In this document: in pieces, positions 50,084-60,989 of the stretch
Layout: every line of letters begins with the position of its first letter
Numbering within the stretch: position 1 is the stretch's first letter
Origin: Diogma glabrata
Lineage: Eukaryota > Arthropoda > Insecta > Diptera > Cylindrotomidae
NCBI GenBank assembly: GCA_963693315.1
Contig: OY856188.1
Span: forward strand, 184,563,704 to 184,627,703
Reading direction: 5' to 3'
DNA length: 64,000 nt
The notes under the pieces: generated by a model
Databases searched by the model: none
The model's input: only the letters and a program-made list of their open reading frames with translations
Told to the model about the DNA's origin: nothing
Translations under genes and position numbers: made by a program

Positions 50084-50294
50084 CTTAATTAAGAATTTAA
50101 CTTGCATGTTAAACTAACCGACACTTGTGAAACCCAATTTCCCCAGTTGTGACAGATATGCTAAATTTAACATAACTGAGAGAAAAAAAACGAAAATTAC
50201 ATGCAAAATATTTTTATCATTCAATTTTCTCTCAGTTAAATTTACGTGTCGGTTAACTAACTGTAACTTTAACTGAGGATGGTGAAACTGGGCC
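50084..50294. mobile_element. Member of the GGCCAGTTTCACC TIR family
   Basis: Ends AACTGAGGATGGTGAAACTG then GGCC, the reverse complement of the end at 27,370. A second inner inverted pair is AACATAACTGAGAGAAAA with TTTTCTCTCAGTTAAATTTA, and ACTAACCGACACTTGTG is repeated inversely. The left boundary is uncertain. Confidence 0.5.
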
Positions 50295-50430
50295 TTATTC
50301 AATTAATTGACTATTGATTTTGAAAGAAATTAAAGCTTATTTTTTTCGTGAGAGGTTTAGATTAAAAAGTATCCATTTTTTCAATTAATCATCAAATTAT
50401 AGTACAATTTATTCATGAAGTTTAATATTA

Positions 50431-50621
50431 GACCAGTGGCAAGATGTTGTAACATCACTTCTGACGATCATCCATCGTATTTTACGCTAATCGGTATGCT
50501 GTAACACAAAACGACTGTCGTAAATACGATAATCGGCAGTCGTTTTGTGTTTCAGCATACCGATTAGCGTAAAATACGATAGAATCGTCAAAAATGATGT
50601 TACAACATCTTGCCACAGGTC
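50431..50621. mobile_element. Near-perfect 190-bp foldback element
   Basis: GACCAGTGGCAAGATGTTGT on the left is mirrored by ACAACATCTTGCCACAGGTC on the right, and inner blocks CGTATTTTACGCTAATCGG and ACAAAACGACTG are mirrored too. About 85 bp per arm with a loop of about 13 nt. No coding content. TIR-only MITE. Confidence 0.85.
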
Positions 50622-50629
50622 TTAATGTA

Positions 50630-51265
50630 AAGATGGTGCGAGCTTCTCGTTTTCTTTTTTTATAGCTATTTTGTTTATAATGCTACCATTTTTTTCAAAA
50701 AAAAATTCATAAGGGCATTAGTAAAGTGAATCCTTGATAGTGGTTCTAAAAATGAACGCGAATTTCTTTTTTCGTTGTCAATTTTTTTGTGTGTGTACTT
50801 GAATTAAGTTGGAATGCCTAATTATAAAAAAAAACTAGAAATTTGATATTTGTTTGTCCGGTACAATTGTACAGCGGAATGAGTTCAATAAAAAATTTGT
50901 TTATGTTAAGTTAACAGATTAGTTAAAATAAAACAAAAGCAAATAGGAAAACGAATTTATTTTAAACATACTTATTATAATTTAAATTAGAAAAAAAAAT
51001 TAATGTTTTGTGTATGTAAATATAAACAACCAAAAAAAATTAATAAAGAGGAAATTTATTGGCAAAAACGAGAATATTTCGCCTTTTCTGTATCAAAGTA
51101 TAGTTGTTTTCATGACAGATCAAACAAATGTCATCGCAAGTGAAGTTAATATCAATAATGATTGTATTTATCAAATCAAACTGTGAAACAGTGAATTATA
51201 GTTTTAATTGACAGGTTGTTGTTACATTGTGAAAAGTAAAACCCGTCGTCGTCATCATCGTTTGA
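50630..51265. other. No gene seen
   Basis: AT-rich sequence with no coding frame or clear repeat. Confidence 0.5.
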
Positions 51266-51269
51266 AGGT

Positions 51270-52794
51270 ATAACGGTTCATCCGTTACTATATTTCTACC
51301 AAGTTCTACATTTGCTACCATTAACTTTGTTATATGGTTGTATATATTACTATCAAATTCAACAACTGCATGTGTATGTCACAATATTTTATTACATCAG
51401 GTAATATATTACCAACAAATTCAACAAATTGCCGACTTAATCTTGGTACTCTATTTAATAAACTTTTGACAGATTTAACAATTGCCGACATTCAACATTT
51501 GCATACATTTATTTTATTACATCATTTAATTTAGTACCAACAAATTTAGAAATTGCTGACATTATTTTGTTACGTCATTTAATATCTTTCTAACACATTT
51601 GACAATTGCAGACAGTAATTTTGTTACACCATTTAATATATTTTCAACATCTTAAGTAGCTGCCGATATTAATTTTACTATAACATTGAATATATTAACA
51701 ACAAATTCAACATTTGCCGACATTCATTTGGTTACATCAGTGAATATATTATTAACAAATTCAACAATTGCCTGGTCATTAGGTGAAACATTTGTTACTT
51801 AATATATCGTCTGGTTATGTATAATGATTCATTCACGATGACTCATTGGATAACTTTTTTCTTTGGATTAATGAGTTGGATGTGGAAAAATCATGAGGTG
51901 AGTGTATCATTTACTTAAACGATTAAATGTGATAATTGTAATAGTAGTGGTGTAATGTTCTCTCTCTCTTTGGTCTTTGGGGTCGTCAGAGTCTCTGTCT
52001 CTCTGTTTTGCTTATTCAATTCCGTTAACACAGTCTCTTTCGCTGCATATTTTGTTATTTGTACTGAACACGGGGTATCACTGTTCGAACACACATGGCT
52101 GAAGCTCGTCAGATTACAACTCTGCCAGGCACGCTGTCCCTCGATTTCTTCTTGCTAATGAATCACTAGCAGGTTCAGTATTTATTACAATACAGAACCT
52201 TAGTCTGCCATTAAAGATTTTTCACTCACTGTAGACAGCAAGAACTCGAAAATATTTACTAAATTGAAGAAGACACAAGCAATAAATCGTCGCTCAATGA
52301 AATTCGGGAATATACATTTTTGTCCAAAACCTTACTCGTTTGGAAAACGATAGAATGACAGTACCGGAAAAATTGACAATTTTTGCAATCGTTAAGAATA
52401 AACTAAGCGGTGCTGAATTGGAGAAGCTGGAAAAAAATCACGACATAAATTTCTTTGAAAAGATCCCAGTCAATGTCCTTAGATGTCACCTATCGCGTTA
52501 CACCAGAGCAACTGTTGCGGCCCATCCATTTACGGGTCAAATAAAAAAGTGTAGAACTGTCGTTTTTCAATGTGATTTTTTCAACAGAGTTTTTCACCTC
52601 TGGAATGACTTGCCCGCTTGGGTATTCCCCGATAGCTATAATCCTCAAAATTTTAAAGTTAACGTTAATAAATTTCTTAAAGAAACTAATCCCTAGTTGG
52701 CATGGTATCTTCGGATATTCAGAGTTAATTCATAATTTATTAAAATTAATACTAAATATGCCTAACTTTAAATAAAAAATAAATAAAAATAAAA
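51270..52794 (+). mobile_element. Internally deleted non-LTR retrotransposon
   Basis: 5' part (51,270-52,260): irregular repeats of CAACAAATTCAACAATTGCC and TTGTTACATCATTTAATAT-like words, then GAGTTGGATGTGG, AATCATGAGGTGAGTG, ACTCTGCCAGGCACGC and AATCACTAGCAGGTTCAGT, matching the block at 12,690-13,340. 3' part: a 118-codon frame (52,340-52,696) ending like non-LTR reverse transcriptases. Tail (52,769-52,794): AAATAAAAAATAAATAAAA-type repeat, a usual non-LTR 3' end. ORF1 and most of ORF2 are missing. Confidence 0.6.
52340..52696 (+). pseudogene. Non-LTR reverse transcriptase C-terminus
   Basis: The frame contains SRYTRATVAAHPF, CRTVVFQCDFFNRVFHLWND and NFKVNVNKFLKE, the TVVF-SFF-R---LWN-LP-----FK--V--FL pattern found at the C-terminal end of Jockey/I-type ORF2 proteins. 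The catalytic RT domain is absent. A start codon is not meaningful here. It seems to be fused directly to a 5'-type region by internal deletion. Confidence 0.65.
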
Positions 52795-53720
52795 TGTGAC
52801 CAACGGTATTAGTGCTAGAGGTATCAGTTGAAGTAAAGTGTTCTCCACAAATGTAGCTGAGGTAAATTTCAAGCAATTTAACAATTTCAAGGATGATACC
52901 GAATAAAAATATATTAATTTTGTATTGTTTTATATTCCACAATAAATTTGTTTGTTTCCGCCGTAACAATTTTTTGGCATTATCTGATAATTTGAACACT
53001 TTTCTTAACTATTTCAAACGATTTTTATTAGCATTTTAACAACAGTTTTTGACTATTTCATATAACAATTTCCAGAAGGTTTATTTATAAAATACTCTTC
53101 ATTATTCAAAATCATCTTTCTTTGTACACTTAACATAAACAATCCACTAATTCTAGATTGTCATTGTAGAAGGCAACTTTGTCTTAATCCTTCGTAAAGA
53201 ACTAAAAGGTTGCTCTATATTTGCAGTTGTAACGAGGTATGTAAGTGTAATAAATAATTTTTGTCTGACTGATGGAACGAATTCTGCTACTTTAAGAACG
53301 AATTCTACTGCACATCTCTAGAAAATATTTAGGTATCGTTTGTAATTTTATGTAAAGCAAACTGTAAAAACTGCTGGTAGCAGAATATTCATAGTGTGAA
53401 AAAATAAGCATTAAAATAACTGATTAATAATTTTTTTAATATTTCAGTGTAACATTTTATTCGGAAATGATTTAAGGTTGATTTTAAATGCTTAATTTGG
53501 ATTTAACGGGAATTATGATAGTTATGATAGTTCTATACTAAATTAAGATAGTTCAAAAATGTTGAATTAACCACTTTTCGATTAAAACCATTACTTAAAA
53601 TTTCATTTCCAAACGAAAATAATTTTAAAGAATAATAACTAGACCGAAATTACAATATTACACAATCAGCATTTCTTCTATTTAATTTTACAATGGAGAA
53701 TTAATTATTATTTTCTGTGT
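52795..53720. other. No gene seen
   Basis: AT-rich. The 89-codon minus-strand frame near 52,730-52,999 has no family resemblance. Confidence 0.5.
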
Positions 53721-53726
53721 GTATCC

Positions 53727-54543
53727 CATACAAGGTTGTACAACTGGGCCAGTAATGGTCCATTACTGGCCGCCAGTAATCCAGCAATGGGCGGAGTATT
53801 GGCAACCACGACTGGGCCATTAACATAATTTTACTGGATGATAACTTCGGACAATAAATGGTTGCCATTCTTGGGCCAAATACTGGCAACCATGACTGGG
53901 CCGTTAAAAAAAATATACATTTTTATCATATGTAAATTTAAATAAAATAAATACAAACTAGTTTAAAATAAAATAAAAATGACGGGAAAAATTCAAAACT
54001 CCCCATACAACTGGTTCAGTTGCAAGAATGACTGAGTAATGGCAAACACCACTCTGCCTCCGCCAGTACTCCGCCATAAAAAAAATATATAAAATAATAT
54101 TTTTTATATATAAATTTAAATAAATTATTTACAAAATAATTAAAATAAAATAGAAATGAAAATAAATTAAAACATATACCAACCTTTTCTAAATTACCAT
54201 AGTCTTTCAACCAACAAGGCGATAACTAAACTATTTGTGAAATTTTTCAAACTATGTATTTCTAAAAGGGATAATGCTCTAGTGAAATTTAAATAAAATG
54301 ACAGATCGGTAAATTCATGGCTACAATACTGGCCCAATAACAATAGCCAAGTAATATTTACCATTCATGGGCCATTGCTTGGCCATTCAAAGGTAACAAT
54401 ATACTGGCTATTTTCTGTAAACTATAGATCGGCCGATGATTGGTTCTAGTATTGGCCCAGTAGCAATAGCCAAGTACTGTTAACCATTAATGGACCAGTG
54501 CTTGGCCGTATGTCAATGTCTGGCAAAACCTACTTGGGATGCG
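53727..54543. repeat. Imperfect repeats of TACTGGCC / TGGGCCA words; possible TIR element
   Basis: Two clusters (53,745-53,905 and 54,315-54,530) are rich in alternating TACTGGC, TGGGCCA, GTAATGG and CCATTA words that can pair with each other. Ends TATCCCATACAAGGTTGTA and the complement of CAAAACCTACTTGGGATGC are roughly inverted. AT-rich DNA lies between. Non-coding. Confidence 0.5.
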
Positions 54544-54544
54544 C

Positions 54545-55015
54545 CCTTTAAAATTATATAAACTAGCAAACGAAATAAATATTTCAGAAAAAACCTTCAA
54601 TATTCAACGACAAAATAATAAAATAATAAATTTTAGGCTCTGATTGCAAAACAAGGGAGAGGAAGTGTCCCCTTTGCCCTCTCCTCCTATCGTTGCCTGT
54701 GGTTTCTATAAATTTGAATCGAAATTTCAGCTCATCTAGGATATAGTGAGTTTCTACTAACAAAAAAATGGCAGCCTTATCTAATATTTAGATTCAACGT
54801 GTTTTTGATGTCGTTTAATCCTCTATGAAATAACGTTAAAACCCAACAATTCTTTTACAATTTTCATTTTAAAATTTATTCATTTTTTCGGGGTAATTAT
54901 TTGAAAATTAAATCATCATGTTGTATTATGTTCGATTCAGTGTTTAAATTCTGGAGTTGAAATCAAATTGAATCTCTGTTCTCTGAAAGGAAAGTTCATC
55001 GAGCTAAGCATATAG
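54545..55015. other. No gene seen
   Basis: No coding frame. Nothing recognised. Confidence 0.45.
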
Positions 55016-55019
55016 TTAT

Positions 55020-55390
55020 TACTTCGGTCAGAAAGACCTAGTATTACATTCATGAGCCAAAAGTGAATTTTTTACCCCCACTTTTTTTGGCATTTCTCGA
55101 CGTTTTAGGACCTACTGAGTACTGATTTTAAAAAGCAAAAACAAAAAATGTATGTCAGCCTGCCGTCCGGCCGGCCGTCCGTACGGCCGTCATTACCTAC
55201 GCTGCAGGAAAAACCGCTGAAGGGATTTCAAAATTTTTTTTTTTCTAAAAATAGGTATACTCAAGGGATAGGTCCGAAAGGACGCTGTGCTCGATAACTG
55301 TACCGAAAGTGTGTCAAAAAAAAATCATTAAGTGTGTCCAAAACAGCAAATTTTCATATTTTTGGCTTAAAAAACGTTCATTTTAAGTGA
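55020..55390 (+). repeat. Dispersed repeat shared with 63,684-64,000, copy 1
   Basis: ACTTCGGTCAGAAAGAC, ATTACATTCATGAGCC, TTTCTCGACGTTTTAGGACC, GGCCGGCCGTC, CCGCTGAAGGGATTT, AGGTCCGAAAGGACGCTGTG and GATAACTGTACCG are shared in order with the copy at the right edge. Contains palindromic GGCCGGCC and TCCGAAAGGA words. Non-coding; class unknown. Confidence 0.85.
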
Positions 55391-55703
55391 TTACGAGTAG
55401 GAACATTGAATTTGGAGAAATCTTGATGGTTGGGATTCGTATGTGAGATCAAAAACTAGATTATTGCATTATAAGTTTGTCAACAAAATGTTGTCAAGTG
55501 TGACAAAAGAAAGATTTTTATTTATTTTTTTACCCAATTTTTTGGATAAAATTAAATTAATTGTTTGTTTGAAATGAAATTTTGTTATTATTATTGATTT
55601 CTATGGCATTATAAGTTTGTCAAAAAAATGTTGTAAAGTGTGTCAAAAGAAAGATTTTTATTTATTTTTTTACCCAATTTTTTGGAAAAAAATAAAATTA
55701 ATA

Positions 55704-56987
55704 AGGTCATTCAATAAGTCCGTAGGATAAGTAAGAAAAAAACAACATTTTGACAAAACTCGATTTTTTTATTCAACATAGTTGCCTTCGAGGGCGATAC
55801 AACGAGTATAGCGATTTTCCAACTTTTCTATACCACTTTTATAGTACGATTTCTCTTTCTCGTCAAAATAGGCCTCAGTTTCAGCGATTACTTCATCATT
55901 TGACTTAAATTTCTTTCCAGCAAGCATTCTCTTGAGATCTGAAAACAGGAAAAAGTCGCTGGGGGCTAAATCTGGAGAATATGGTGGGTGGGTAAGCAAT
56001 TCGAAGCCCAATTCATTCAATTTTGCCATCGTTTTCATCGATCTGTGACACGGTGCATTATCTTGGTGAAACAACACTTTTTTCTTTTGCAAATGTGGCC
56101 GTTTCTTTGCGATTTCAGCCTTCAATCGATCCAAAAGTTCACAGTAATACTCGCTGTTGATGGTGGTTCCTTTTTGGAGATAGTCGATGAATATTATTCC
56201 GTTCGTATCCCAAAATACAGACGCCATCACCTTACCGGCCGACTGTTGCGTCTTTGCTCGCTTTGGATTCGGTTCGTCGACTGCTGTCCACTCAGCTGAC
56301 TGTCTTTTGGATTCTGGTGTGTAATTGTGAAGCCATGTCTCATCCATTGTCACATATCTACGATAGAATTCCCTTTTATTGCGGTTTAACAGTGCCAAAG
56401 ACTCCTCCGAAGCATCGATTCGTTGTTGTTTTTGGTCGACTGTAAGCTCACGCGGCACCCAATTTGCACAGAGCTTTCGCATACCCAAATGTTCATGTAA
56501 AATGGTAAAAACACTACCATCTGCTACCTTTACAATGTCAGCTATTTCGTGCACCTTCAATTTGCGATCGTTCATAACCAATTTGTGGATTTTTTTTATG
56601 TTTTCTGGAATAACAGCCTCATTTGGGCGTCCACTGCGCTCTGCATCTTTTGTGCTGGTACGACCACATTTAAATTCAGCCATCCACTTCTCTACCATTT
56701 GTCTCGATGGAGCAGAGTTTGGATAATGTTTATCAAGCCATTGTTTGGTACTGTATTTTTTTTCATCAAAAAGCAATGCTTTATTAAAATTCGAAATTCA
56801 CTTTTTTCCATTTTTTTTCAAAAACAAAAGTTGCTTCACACAAAATGCTATAACTCACGAATAAATAGTCAGATTGCTGTCAAATTTATACACGTATCGT
56901 TTGAAGGTTAGTAATAAATAAAAATCATATGGAAAAAATTCTAGTAACGCCATCTATGTGTCATCCTACGGACTTATTGAATGACCT
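55704..56987 (-). mobile_element. mariner element, irritans type, near full length
   Basis: Terminal inverted repeats of about 25 bp: AGGTCATTCAATAAGTCCGT then AGGAT on the left and the reverse complement on the right. Length of about 1.28 kb is normal for mariner. TA lies at or beside each end; the right flank reads GACCTAG, so the exact duplication is off by one base. It encodes a transposase with one frameshift. Confidence 0.9.
55769..56811 (-). pseudogene. mariner transposase, irritans subfamily, one N-terminal frameshift
   Basis: The main frame (335 codons, 56,776-55,769) covers nearly the whole protein: paired helix-turn-helix region, WVPRELT linker, first Asp in VTMDETWLHNY, second in FHQDNAPCH, third in YSPDLAPSDFF (DD34D) and the usual CIALEGNYVE end. 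The expected start is upstream at 56,811 (MEKSEFRILIKHCFLM), one base out of frame with the rest; the shift lies at the A-run near 56,757-56,764. So the listed methionine is not the real start and this copy probably makes no full transposase. Catalytic residues are otherwise intact, so inactivation looks recent. Confidence 0.9.
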
Positions 56988-57169
56988 AGTAGTTTGTATG
57001 ACATGAAATTTTATTATTATTGTAGAGAATTATGGCATTATAAGTTTGTCAAAAAAATAATGTCAAGTGTGTCAAAAGAAGATTTCAATTATTTTTTTAG
57101 CCAATTTTTTGGAAAAAAATGTAGCTGTTTTTATGACGTAAATGTAATTGAAAATGAAATTGGACCTGG

Positions 57170-57930
57170 AAATTTTTGAATTTGTCATAGTTTTTGAAAT
57201 ATTTTTGGAATTTTGAAAAAAGTTTGTATATTTGATTTTGTAATAATTTTTACAATATTTTTAGAATTTCTGAAAAAGTTTTAATTTTTGATTTTGCAAG
57301 AATTTTTTGAATATTTTTAAAATTTTGAAAAATTTTTAATATTTGATTTTATTATAATTTTTGGAATTTTGAAAAACTTTTCAATTTTTGATTTTGTAAT
57401 AATTTTTGCAATATTTTTAAAATTTTGGAAAAAGTTTGAATTTTTAAGAATTTTTGGAATTGGAATTTAGAAAAATTTTCAATATTTGATTTTATTCTGA
57501 TTTTTGGAATATTTTTGGAATTTTGAAAAAAGTTTCAATTTTTGATTTTGTTATAATTTTTGCAATATTTTTAGAATTTTGAAAAAAATAGAATTTTTGA
57601 ATTTTATATATATACATAGAATTTTGAAAAACGTTTCATTTTTTGATTTTGTAAGAATTTTTGGAATATTTTTAGAATTTTGAAAAATTTTAAATTTGTG
57701 ATTTTATTATAATTTTTGGAATTTTGAAAAAAGTTTGAATTTTTGATTTGTAATAATTTTTGCAATATTTTTAGAATTTTGGAAAAGTTTAAATTTTTAA
57801 GAATTTTTGGAATATTATTGGAATTTAGAAAAAGTTTAAATATTTGATTTTATTCTAATTTTTGGAATATTTTTGGAAGTTTGAAAAAAGTTTGATTTTA
57901 TTTAATTTAACAATATTTTTGGAGTTTCGA
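57170..57930 (+). repeat. Minisatellite of 50-60-bp units
   Basis: About a dozen diverged units built from TTTGATTTTGTAATAATTTT, TGCAATATTTTTAGAATTTT and GAAAAAAGTTT words. Non-coding. Confidence 0.8.
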
Positions 57931-58224
57931 TTATAATTTTCCGGCAACGTATTGATGTTTCGTGTTAGTATTGTAATAAATTTCTAAATAGAGAATTAAA
58001 AGCAGTTTCGGTGTTAACTTATCACAATTAATTATATTGGAATGCTTTTTGTACCATATGGGGATTATTGCAATCGTCACAAGCGAGTATTTTGATGCAT
58101 GGGTATTGGGTAAACATAAACTTTTTTCCATGAACCAAATTTTTTAATTCCTATGAATTCGAGATAGAGATACTATACTGGAAACACTCCAGTTTAAAGC
58201 ACACTATTTCATTTTGAATGCAGT

Positions 58225-59160
58225 TCGCAAAAATTGGCCAAACTTTAAGTAAAAACAGTAAAATTAAGTATGGTGTTCCTCAAGGCACAATGCTTGGTCC
58301 ACTTCTCTTCAATATATATGTTAATGATGTGTTTACTCTCAAAATGAACTGAAAATTACAAATGTACGCTGATGATATGATAATTGTGTATGAAGAAACT
58401 AATTGTCATGATTTGATTTTGAAAATGCAAGCAGGCCTAACTAAAATTGAGAAATGGGCCAGTCTTAATCATCTTCAACTTAATGCAAACAAAACAAACT
58501 ATCTAATTTTGTAAGCTAAAAATAAAACATACGATCAATTAAACAACTATTATCTCAAACTGAATAATGTGCCAATAGAAAGAATATATGAAGCTAAATA
58601 TTTGGGACACATAGAAAAAATAAAAAATAAAATACGAAACACTAGCTTCATTTTGTATCGCCTAAAAAATATCTTACCTACAAAAATCAAGTATCTTATA
58701 TTCCATGCTCATGTTATGAGTCATATTCGATACCTATTGCCTATATGGGGAACAACTGCGGCTTTCAGAATACAGGAAATTCAGGTGCTTATTAATAAAA
58801 CAATTAGGTCAATTAAAAATCTTCCGTATAATTGTCCACCCAGGCTTCTTTATGATAATAACGACTTACCACTGAAATTCCTAATTGATTATGAGTTATT
58901 ACTCCTAATTTTTAAATCAAAACACAATTTGAGTAAAAATAATTTTATTCTTACTCAAATAGCTTCCGTATACGATTACTCAACTCGGTGTGCTCAAAAT
59001 TTTTATATACATTTCTGCAGGACTGCCAGTGGGTAATTGAATCCAATGTTCAAAGAGTTAGTCTTATTCAACGGTCTGCCGGATGATTTGAAAAATGAAA
59101 CTCGAATATCGACTTTCAAGAATAAGTTAAAAGCTCACTTACAAAATATTGCAATTTAAT
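58225..59160 (+). pseudogene. Jockey/CR1-like non-LTR reverse transcriptase, 3' part
   Basis: In broken frames: YGVPQGTMLGPLLFNIYVND (about 58,270), then after a stop MYADDMIIVYEE with the catalytic YADD (about 58,363), KIEKWASLNHLQLNANKTNY, then the frame 58,569-59,036 with YLG, RNTSFILYRLKNILP, HIRYLLPIWG (thumb region), and after another stop LPDDLKNETRISTFKNKLKA at the C-terminus. The 5' part (ORF1, endonuclease) is absent, as expected for 5'-truncated copies. Confidence 0.85.
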
Positions 59161-59598
59161 AAATGCAAAAAAAATTAGACTATTAATAAACCAAACAATT
59201 CAAACCAAATAACCTTAAGCCAATGATAATAGATAATAGACAAAATTGATTTAGTTCTTTATCTAATAGTACCATAATAATAATTTTTTGATATAAAACT
59301 ATTATTTGTGATAATTAATAATGTTTCAGTTTTTACTATTATACGAATCTTCATGCAATCTAAATTTCAGATCCCGATTTATTTCTAAAAGTAAGTTTGA
59401 ATTTAATTCTAATATTCAAAATAACTATAATTATGCTATACTAATAACTATAAAACATATTAAAAAAAATTAAATCTTATTCCAAATTATACGTCTTCAT
59501 AAAAAATATTCAAATGCAATTTGTCCGTAACTGCATTTTATGCAGACATTAATTAAAATTTAATTTTTGGTTTTGGAGTGCGGTAAAATCACTATAGT
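59161..59598. other. No gene seen
   Basis: AT-rich DNA between the RT relic and the palindrome. No clear poly(A) tail or target duplication of the relic found. Confidence 0.4.
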
Positions 59599-60007
59599 AT
59601 AACAAATTGGTTTTTGTATATAGTTGCAAGTTTCCTTTTTGATTTTACATTAAAAAACTATTTTTCAAAATCCAAAACAAATATATTTTTATTTTATTTT
59701 AAATATATATTTTAATCTAACTTCTAAAATACAATTTTAATTTTCTTATTTCTCTTATACGTGTTTGAATCTTCCTCAGAGAGAAAATATTTACAACTGG
59801 TTGTAAATATTTTCTCTCTGAGGATGATCGAAAGATTGAAACACGTGTAAGAGAAATAAGAAAATTAAAATTGTTTTATAGAAGTTAGATTAAAATATAT
59901 ATTTAAAAAAAAAATAAAAATATGTTTGTTTTGAATTTTGAAAAATAGTTTTTTAATGTAAAATCAAAAAGGAAACTTGCAACTATATACAAAAACCAAT
60001 TTGTTAT
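59599..60007. repeat. 0.4-kb near-perfect palindrome
   Basis: Arms of about 200 bp meet at ACAACTGGTTGT (59,793-59,804). Outer ends are ATAACAAATTGG and CCAATTTGTTAT. The right arm contains a complete hammerhead-like motif (59,811-59,856); the corresponding minus-strand motif in the left arm is shortened, with stem II missing. An inverted dimer of a small element is the simplest reading. Confidence 0.85.
59811..59856 (+). ncRNA. Hammerhead-ribozyme-like motif
   Basis: In order: TTTCTCT (stem I); CTGAGGA (CUGANGA core); one unpaired T; GATC, GAAA tetraloop, GATT (stem II, one G-U pair); GAAA core (59,838-59,841); CACGTGT, which with the last core A forms a loop-less 4-bp self-complementary stem III; A at the cleavage position (59,849); AGAGAAA, which pairs perfectly with the first strand. 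All core bases are present. The extra T next to stem II is the one departure. The topology (open stem I, minimal palindromic stem III) is like the hammerheads of Penelope-like elements, which can work as dimers. Confidence 0.6.
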
Positions 60008-60020
60008 GCAGAAATTAATA

Positions 60021-60721
60021 GCTGCGTTTTTTTCATTTTGGTCAGGGTCAAGGTTTGGAAATAACGATCTGGGTCACGCAAAGAAAAAAAATATTATATT
60101 TTAAATTGTTGACAAAACTGAGCTGAGAAGAAAAAAAATTGTGAACTTGTAGCGCCATTTTGAAATTAAAACTCGATATAAAAAAAATTCAAAAAATATT
60201 TAACGTCTCTTGAAAAATAAAACTTCATATAAAAAAAATTCAAAAAAATTTAATCAGAAACACTAATCCATTTTTGTACATATGGCAATGTTCATTGATT
60301 ATTGCAAATGGCGTGAAATAAAATGAAATAAAATAATTGATAATAATAAAAAATTGTAAACATCCAATCTTTAAAAAATATGGATTTTATATCGTAGGTA
60401 TTGCTTTAAAATTAATTTTAAGCAAATTGATTGAAATCATGTTGAAAACAAATTATATTAAAATTGATTTTAAACAAATTTAATAAAGTATCTTGACAGT
60501 TTTTGTTTTTTTATTTTGAATAAATTTTCTTTGACATTTATAAGTTTTAAAATGAAAATACCAACCTTATAAAATCAAAATCTATGTTTCGTCATCTCTG
60601 GCAATTTTATGTAACCAAAATATTTTAGATCATTGATCTAATAATAATAATAATAATAGTTTACATGTAAAAGCAGACTTGTTCTAGACCTTGACCCTGA
60701 CCCAAATGAAAAAAACGCAGC
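60021..60721. mobile_element. 700-bp MITE with TA target duplication
   Basis: Starts GCTGCGTTTTTTTCATTTTG and ends CAAATGAAAAAAACGCAGC; inverted repeats extend about 35 bp (GTCAGGGTCAAGGT inside). TA flanks both ends. Non-coding. Tc1/mariner-type target choice. Confidence 0.8.
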
Positions 60722-60985
60722 TAATATTAAGATTAAAGAAAGAACCAAAAAAAAATATGAATTTTTTAAACTATGTAGATTATGCAAGCACGTTAAGCTA
60801 AAGTTTTAAGACGTATGTGGAGTTTGTATATCGAAGCGCCAGCCGAGATTTCCATCCACATTAAGTCCAAAATAGCGCACGTCCGTGCGTCGTATACTAT
60901 TTTTTGTTCACCGCAAGCAAAATATTTTTAAAAAAATTGTTTAGGCTAGATCAAAATTAAAAATTTGCATGAATTTTGAAATAAA
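60722..60985. other. No gene seen
   Basis: Short spacer before the BEL/Pao relic. Nothing recognised. Confidence 0.4.
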
Positions 60986-60989
60986 AAAG

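Larger units (their letters stand above)
55465..57130 (+). repeat. Three-copy tandem repeat of about 140 bp, interrupted by mariner
   Basis: The block CATTATAAGTTTGTCAA, GTCAAGTGTG-CAAAAGAA, ACCCAATTTTTTGG occurs at about 55,470, 55,608 and 57,038. Subtracting the mariner insertion restores a spacing of about 140 bp, so the transposon landed in a pre-existing tandem repeat. Confidence 0.75.

Noticed and set aside
56379..56911. Plus-strand open frames of 115-120 codons
   Set aside because: Antisense to the mariner transposase.
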